Part shown: one piece after another, positions 25,101-34,100 of the stretch
Layout of the letters: every line of letters starts with the position of its first letter
How positions within the stretch are numbered: the stretch's first letter is position 1
Origin: Antedon mediterranea
Lineage: Eukaryota; Echinodermata; Crinoidea; Comatulida; Antedonidae
DNA: 64,000 nt
Reading direction: 5' to 3'
Assembly: GCF_964355755.1 (NCBI RefSeq)
Contig: NC_092674.1
Location: forward strand, 7,505,001 to 7,569,000
Program-made: the position numbers and the translations under genes
Notes under the pieces: model-generated
What the model was told of the DNA's origin: nothing
Databases searched by the model: none
What the model saw: the letters and a program-made list of their open reading frames with translations, nothing else

Positions 25101-28100
25101 TTTATTGGATTAAAATGTTAAAAGTGGCGTTTGAATGCGAGGCCCAAGCTATGAAGGCTAGGCCTATGTTGTATCACCAGAGCCAAGCGACTCAGAAGGG
25201 TCCTGCGATACGAGACAGGGGAGGAAGGGATACTGCCGGTTGACGTCTTCGCGAAAAGGTGCGTAACTAATAAAACGGCTATTTTGACTGTATATGATTT
25301 TACACTCTAGCGAACACAGGATATTCGTCGTCCTCCCCTAACCGACATATTTCGTAAAGGCCCTATTGATCGTGAAAGACAACCAATTTAACAAGTTTTA
25401 AGTGAAAATCAAATGATAAGTGTGGTGTGGACTGTTATTATTGATATGATGATTGATGAGGTGGCTTTATAGAAATCTGCCCCAGATTAAAGTTTGCCAG
25501 TATAGACCAGAAATGATGACAAGTGAAAAGAAAAATCCAAAGGCAAATTACTGAAAAAATGACAATGCTGTGGGTATTAATTAGTTTTATTAGTTACGCA
25601 CCTTTTCGCGAAGACGTCGACCGGCAGTATCCCTTCCTCCCCTGTCTCGTATCGCAGGGTCCTTCTGAATCACTTGGCTCTGGTGGTACAACATAGGCCT
25701 AGGCCTGGGTGTCACGAAACCTAAGACCACGAAAGCTAAGACCCCCTAAGACCTAAGATCACGAAAGCTAAGACCCAAGACCTAAGATTACAAATTCTAA
25801 GATATACTACAGCTTAAAAACAATACTTGTTTATCCATACATAATTTTAAACATAGTAGGTTTCATTTATTACCATAAATATAATTAAATACTACCGCAA
25901 AACATAGATAAACTCACGTTATTTTCGCCCGTTGAGTAAATGTATATTTTTTCTTTACAACAAACAAACTTGACGGATTGTTTGTTGGTATATATTTACT
26001 CCAATTGTGTTGGTTCAGAGGATTTTTTTCTTTCGCACCTGCCTTTCTTGTATTTTGACTCCAAATTTGTTAACTGACTTTATCCTGAATACCACACTTT
26101 AAAATTAGGACTTATAAACTTTCAGAAGGAGAAACACATAAAAACAAATAAATAAATCCTTTAAATTGATGATTTTACAGACGTGTTTCTTTGTATACTG
26201 TAACTCCTCCCATGCTCAATGTTTTTGTTTCTATGGAGCGCCAAAAGAGCAACAATAATAGAACAAGTATAAAAACAGAAAGAAAACGAAAAAAAAAAAC
26301 AAAAAAAACTTATTATCATGATTTTTAAATTAAAATTTATTTGCGAGTATTTATTTCTTCGTACTAGCATGATTATACTATTATCATTACAATTTTAATT
26401 TTACATTGTTCCATCCACACTGTAGATGGACTCCACAGAGTTTTCAGCCCTCAATATAATTTTTGCTCTTTTGACGTTCCATAGAAACAAAAACATTGAA
26501 CATTGGGTAGGCCTACAGTCAAAAAAAAAAAAGCGAAAAGCTAAATCAAAATGTAAAACAGCCAGAAAAGTTAGCAGAGCTTTTTGGGCAACACTAGCCC
26601 TTCATCAGTGCAAGTGCAAGTTAAAAGAAAAATATATATAAGTTGAATTTACCACTAGTTAAATTAATAACATTTACATATTATCATTTTATATCACACT
26701 AGTCTTATTAGTAGGATTAGGATTCTGCAGATGATCAAATCTTCCTTCTTTTTAGCCTCCAAATAAAGTGACCAAAACATGGCAGGATGGCCGATATATT
26801 TTTGTGTTTTCCATTGAGACCGATTGTATCAATAAAGTTGACAGTAAGTTGTCTGCATTTACAGTCAACTCTCCCAATACCGGACACCTTTGGGCTGGCC
26901 AAATATGTCTGGTTTTTCAGAAAGTCTGGTATTCGGATTGTGTTTTTAATGGTAAAAATGAATTGGGGACTGTTTAGACTTCAAGAAAAGTCTGGTATTA
27001 GTAGAGTTTCCGGTTTTCAGAGATTGACTGGGGAGAGTTGACTGTATACTCATGTACCGTATACTGTATTTTTTTTTTAAAAGTTAATTCTGGCTTGTGT
27101 AACGTCTGCTTGAGGGGGAGAAGGGTAATCTGTTGAAATGAGGATGGTCATCTAGCAAAGTTCACATTATACTGTGCTGTATTTTATAAACGCAATACAT
27201 TTATTATGTTTTTTTTTCAGTTAATATTGAATTTCAAAATGAGCATGGATACCTATCAGCAACGCAAAGACCCCTGCTTACTGTAGGTTAAATTGTTTTA
27301 CATTTTTACCACATTGTTACAACAGCCAAACCCTGACACTCCAAAATTTGGTGTCGCCATGAATAAACCAAATTTTACTCATGTTCATAAATTTTACTCA
27401 TGTTCATAAATTTTACTCATTTTCATAAATTTTACTCATTTTCATAAATTTTACTCATGTTCATAAATTTTACTCATGCTCATAAATTTTACTCATGTTC
27501 ATAAATTTTACTCATACATTTTACTCATGTTCATAAATTTTACTCATGCTCAAAAATTGTACTCATGTTCATAAATTTTACCCATGTTCATACATTTTAC
27601 TGATGCTAAAAAAATTTTACTCATGCTCATAAATTTTACTCATGCTCATATATTTTACTGAGGTTCATAATTTTACTCATGACTCATAAATTTTACTCAT
27701 GCTCATAAATTTGACTCGTGTTCATAAATTTTACTTATGCTCATAAATCAAATACTCATACTCGTAAATTTTACTCATGCTCATAAATCTTAATCATACT
27801 TATAAATCTTAGTAGTCATGTACATTTTATGGCATTAAAATCATATTTTCTACCAGTCTTTAGTAATTTCATCACATTTCATTTCCTTTCAATTTCTTAT
27901 GCATCCTTTCCTATGCACACAGCTACAGATATTACATTAAATGTGCCAATTGCTTTTCTGTTAAATTTAAATACAATTCAGGAAATTTCATATCAACCAC
28001 CATCAATCATCACCGCATATAAATCATATAAATTAATTCTAGTTATTTCAAATTTATGCTCTTCATATTTTACAGAGTAAATAACAAATTAAATAATATG

Positions 28101-31100
28101 TTGAATATATATTTTGGATTGACCTTAATTGTAAAATTTACAGAATTGTGTTGTCCTTGCCAGTGTGTTAAATAATAAAAAAAACTGTTTTTATCCATAG
28201 TTTTATGCAGTGATGTGTGCTGCATATGCTATATTAGCAGTGCTCTACCTTGTCATGATGGTTTATCGATGGAGAGATATGCTTAGAGTTCAGTATTGTA
28301 TCTGTGGAGTTATTATATTAGGTAAAATCATTGTTGTCTTCTTTTTTATTTACTTCTCACTAAGATGTACATACATTAATAAAGGTGGTAAACACCTCTA
28401 AAACGGTCCAGTCCCAATTACACAGTGGTAGTACACTGAGGTAACCCCGTACTTGTCTCGAAAAATATACTAGGTTCTTCAAAGTGTACATGAGCTAGAT
28501 GTGTACACTGGACCTACGGTTTATAGTTCTAATCCAAGAAGACTCGTTCTACCACCAGAACCATGGAGTGAATGAGCCTCAAACCTTTGCCGATGTTATG
28601 GCTATGTAGTTACGGTTCCACTGTCTTAACCGCTCGGCCTCTTATCCACTCAAATACTTAATTGACAACATGCCTACAGTACTGTATGACATGGTTGGCT
28701 GAACTAAGGATGGCATACACAAGTATCTAAGGTGCACAGATTTTGTTTAATACACATCTTTTTTGAACCATCATTTCTTTAAAACGGCTTTTAATGAAAC
28801 TCTCAATGAGCATCTATGACCTTTGCTTACACGTAGTTCATATATATTCCTTTTTTCCATGGGGATATAATATGGTTACCTACTTGTGTGTAGAAAAATG
28901 ATTAAATCCATATTGCATTTGGAAATTCATTTAATTTTTTTTATTTCAAGATATAGCACTATAGACTAAGCACTGTGGCCGCTAAAGAAATATGTGAGAA
29001 CTAAAACACTGAAAGTTTTTTAGATTCAACAGCTTCATAGGCTAGTGTTGTGAAAAAAAGAACCTATTAACTGTCCCTATTTACATATTGCCATGAGGAG
29101 AATTCCCTCTTTTTACGAGCATGTAGGCAAGTGCATCTATGGTTTTAGAATAAGAGTTTTGAATAGTGAAAATGATCTTGTTAGGTGTACTATGAACCAT
29201 CTGTTACGATCTTCAAATCTCTTCACTAAATGGGAGAAAATCCTATTTTAGTGTGATTTTCCATTTTGTATTTGTTGTATACAGTATATGGAATATTCTG
29301 AAATAAAGTGATCAATCAATATTTTTCAATTATACTTTAGGCCTCCTTGAGAAAGTAGTGTTCTACTCCGAGTACCAGCACATGAACGTGACTGGTTTCT
29401 CCTCTCCAGGTGCTTTGATCTTTGCTGAATGGGTCTCCTGTCTGAAGAGGACAGTCGCAAGAATGCTTGTTATTATTATTAGCATGGGATACGGAATTAC
29501 AAAGTAAGTTATTACTTTTTGTTAACCTCTGTAATAAATAAACCACTTTTGAGGTTATAGTGTAAAGCTTTGTCTACACTATCAAAATAGTTTGACAAAA
29601 AAAAGTTTGATGTTCCCAAGTATGGTAGTGATGTGACATCATCATGTCCATATATGGTGACATAACATTTTTTTGTCATATAAAGTTTGAGCTTTAGATG
29701 ACTGTACAGTACTTCAGAGGACAAAAATATAATTGCTGCATTACAGTGTAAACGGTTAATGTGAGTGGTCTTTATATTCTTTGGAGCGGAAAGGCAGTAG
29801 TGCCATAAAATGTAGCAATACAATTGGCACAGGTTCAAGGCTCTTCATGACAATATTTCTTTGACAAAGACTTAAAACTGGAAGTCAAGTGTACAGTAAA
29901 CTCTATGAGAGCCCGGAAGAATAGGAGATTACCCTGGTGCACTGGTCCGTCTCAGCTTCTGTTGTTCGTGGTTGTGTCTGCAGTGGGTCTTTCCCCAATT
30001 GAGGATGAATATTAATACAAAATACATAAATGTGGTACAGTAATTATAAATAAACAAACAAAAACAAACAGAAAGCTGTCTATGTTAATGTATACAATTC
30101 ATAGAAAATGGTGTGAATGCAACTCATGCATTTTGTTGCTATTTTTTTTTATTGATTAAACTTATCCGTGAGACAATTAAGATTTGTTTTTACTTTTGTA
30201 TATAGTTTAGATTTCTTTTAGTTTTTTTTTTCTCTCATTATGTTTTCCTTTTTTTGTTTCTTTTTCAAATTGTTATGTTTTGTTTTTGGACCGCTGCACC
30301 GCATGTTGTGAGTGCCACCGATCCAAAGGTGAATGAGTCAACAAATAAATAAATAAATAAAGTATGTACTGTACTGTACCAAGTGCAGATCCAGAGGGAT
30401 AGCTAAAAATTATGAAGTACTGTACTATTTTTTGTTTGAAACAATTCTGGATCTGCACCTGTGTCCGTCCAATTAATTAAACTTAGTTCATTTACAAAAT
30501 CTGTCAACCTTTCATTTTTCTGTTTATTCAGACCACACCTAGGACCTCAGTTGTATCGTGTGATTGGAGTTGGATTTTTATTCTTTGTGCTAAGCTTAAT
30601 TGAAGCTTGTTTGCGTGTACAAGGCGTAAGTTAATTCGTTTTAGAATCTTTATTTAAGTTGTTAGTATAATTATGTGTTTTTTAAAAAAACTTTGATTGT
30701 GATTTATTATTCGAACTGGTCACTTGTCAATTGTTAAATGGTTTGCATTGCATCTACGTCCTTGCGTTGCATCCTAGTGGGAACCAATCTTTATACTAGT
30801 TTATTGTTAATTGTTATGGTCTAACCCATATGTTAGTCCCATATGAATAGTCCCGGGCCGAATCGTCTGTGGCCGAATCGTGTTGGGGGGCCAAATCGTG
30901 TTGGGACCTTATCATCCCACTACTGTTTTGTTTGTCGTGGTCAAGGATAAGCCTGGTATTCTAAATAATAGAGAGATTCAAACAATTCAATACAAACAAG
31001 TATTGCACCCTTTTAAATAACTTGTTGTTTTATTATGTTTCTAGAGTTTACAGCAAGACCTTGTGGCAATTATACCTCCTGCTTTTCTTGATTCATTTAC

Positions 31101-34100
31101 TTTTAGTTGGATATCCTTTTGACAATTTTACTAATATATACAAATAATGAACGTTTATATTCATGGAATGGTACAAATAATGGCATGAGGTGAATAACGA
31201 AAGGATATATTTCAATGAGGAGAAGCAGAGTTGAAATGTAATCTTTTGTCATTCACTGAATGACTCTTTTTACCATCCCACGAATGTAAACATTCATTTT
31301 TTACTCGGGGTACCCGAGTCTAGGACTTACTCATTTTCTCCTCTTCTTCCTCCATCTGGACACTATTAAGTAAAAAGTGCGATTTTTAAAGTACTACTCC
31401 TCCCTTATTCGTTGTAATATTGAGCTGGGATTTGGCATGAATATACTACAGGGACATGTCCTCAAAGCTATAGAGCCATATTTTTAAATTTCAAACCGGA
31501 TGCAGCCATATCACGTCTCAAAGATGGTACCGTATAGCCGTATTTGGTAGAGGTTATTGATGTGTATGTGGCGTCATATCCCGTCATATGACATAATTAC
31601 AGCTTCTTTTGCTGCACCCCGAGTATCGCACATTCGTGCTTTTTTGTTAATTAATTTGTTTAATTAAGAAGCCACAATGTGTGACACACACCACAGCGTT
31701 ATGTAGTTATATGCGGCTTCTTGGCGTAGTGGTTATCACGTCTGTTTAACACGCAGAAGGTCCCCGGTTCGAGCCCTGGCGAAACCTTTTTTTTTTTAAA
31801 CTTTATGGTGAAAAGTACTGTATACGCAATATGATATACAGTATATCTTATTTTTATTATTTTAAAAAATATTTATTTTGTGTAATCGGTAATTATCACT
31901 TTTACACATGTTTATCTTGCTTTGTGCTTATTACCATAATAAGTTATTTGTAATTTAAATGGATTAAAAAACTTTGTGTACTCCACATTTTTGGTGTAAG
32001 TGGTTTCGTAGTGTAGTGATTATCAAGTCTTCTTAACACGCAGAAGGTCCCCGGTTCGAGCCCTGGCGAGACTATTTTGCTTAAACTTTATGGTGAAATA
32101 TACTATATACGTAATATGATATAGAGTATATATCTCGTTTTATTACTCGGTGTACCTGAGTCTAGGACTCTAATCTTTTCCTCTTCTTCTTCCATCCAGA
32201 CACTATTGAGCAAAAAGTGCGATTTAAAAAGTACTACTCCTCCCTTATTCGTTGTAGTATTGAGCTGGGAATTTGGCATGAATATACTACAGGGACATGT
32301 CCTCAAAGCTACAGAGCCGGATTTTTAAATTTCAAACCGGATGCAGCCATATCACGTCTCGAAGATGGTACCGTATAGCCGTATTTGATGTGTATGTGAC
32401 GTTACATCCGGTCTTATGACGTCATTACAGCTTCTTTTGCTGTACCCCGAGTATCGCACATTCGTGCTTGTTGTTTGTTGTGTTTTGTTTTGATCGTCCA
32501 ATCAAATGACAGGAATTTATTTAGGTGTTATATAATACTATTATTTTATTTACTAATTTACTAGTACTAAAATTTTACTATTTAAGATTACTATTAAATC
32601 CTATTGACCATTTTGCTTTAAATTACAGTTTTTTCAGGTAAATAATTTGTTTTTTGGATCCAATTTTAGGTCAAACTAATATGTGACATTAAGATGGCAT
32701 TTTCAGCAAAAACATTTATAAAAATGTTTTTTTTAGTGGACAATACATCTTTAACCCTTTGCATAAACATAAGACAATTTCTTTTGTTTATGTAGGAAAA
32801 ATACATATTTATCGTCAATCATTTTCGTCCTAGTATAAATCAGTTATGTTTGAATTACTAAAAAATTTTTGAGATTCCAGTTTCTGTATGTTTTGGTCAA
32901 GAAAAATTCTAGTAAATTACTTGATCCGAATTTTATTTTATAAAATAAATTTGTATTTTCTACTGTAGACTGTACATCAAGACCTTGTGGCAAGTGTTCC
33001 TCTTGCTTTTCTTGATTTATTTATCTTTTGCTGGATATCCTTTTGACAATTTTACTATTTTTATGAACTATCGTTCCCAGACACAGACATCTCCATATGG
33101 TGAACTGGGACAAAAGTGTAGGCAAACGGCAAAGGTTTTTCAGTTTTAAATGAATGTTGTATACGTTTCTTTATAACGTACAACATATTAACCATCTGCA
33201 TACACCGCCTTCATAATCAAATGAGTATTAATATGCAAATTAGCTATAAAACCCCATATTTTCACAATATCTCCAAAACTAATATTCCATTCATTACCAC
33301 TTTTGTGGCAAACCATTTATTAAAGTAAAATGCTAAGCATTTTCATTGACCAATTATCATGCATGTGTAAAAGGTGAATAGGCAATTTTAGTCATGCTTA
33401 AATGATTTTTGTCAATTTTTACCATTTAGTTAACTACAGCATAGTAGAATAAAGTATGTTAATTATATGACTCGGATTACTGTCCTTACATATATATTCA
33501 CATTGTTAAAAACATGAGGAACACAAGAAAAATATTGCTACGCCGTAACCTTGCCAAGTTCTCATTGTACCGCCATTTCACCAACTGTTTTGTTTTCAAC
33601 ATCGTTGCATCCATTGTTTTCCTTGTTTGGTCTTTAAAGGAGCATAAAGCATCTGTTTGTGTCACTGTAAGTGTTTATATTTGACATTTCACTAGCATTA
33701 TTAGGTTAAGAGAAGTAATAATATTTTGAGTGAGGGGCTGAGCAGCTAAATAAGACAGTGGAACCATAATTACATAGCCATAACATCCGCATGTGTTTGC
33801 GGCTCAATTGCTCCATGGTTCTGGTGGTAGAACATATTAAGGCAGAAAAAGACTTGGAGCACGGGTAACTGCTAGTACTATTTAATAATGTAACAGTTGT
33901 TCTTATTATTGTTTGTTCTGCTTATTACATTTTTTTTGTGGTAATTTTAGAAATGGAAAACCCTTTGGTTAGATGATGCATTCTGGCATATTCTATTTTA
34001 CATCATGTTGGCCATTATCATTATTTTGTCCAGCAACCAACATTATGCTTACTCACCACTTACTGATGACCTTGATGGCGATGATGAGAAAAAAGATACT

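Noticed and set aside
27371-27815. Considered as a CRISPR-like array because of short regular repeats
   Set aside because: The units are contiguous with no unique spacers, and the DNA is clearly eukaryotic; it is a minisatellite.
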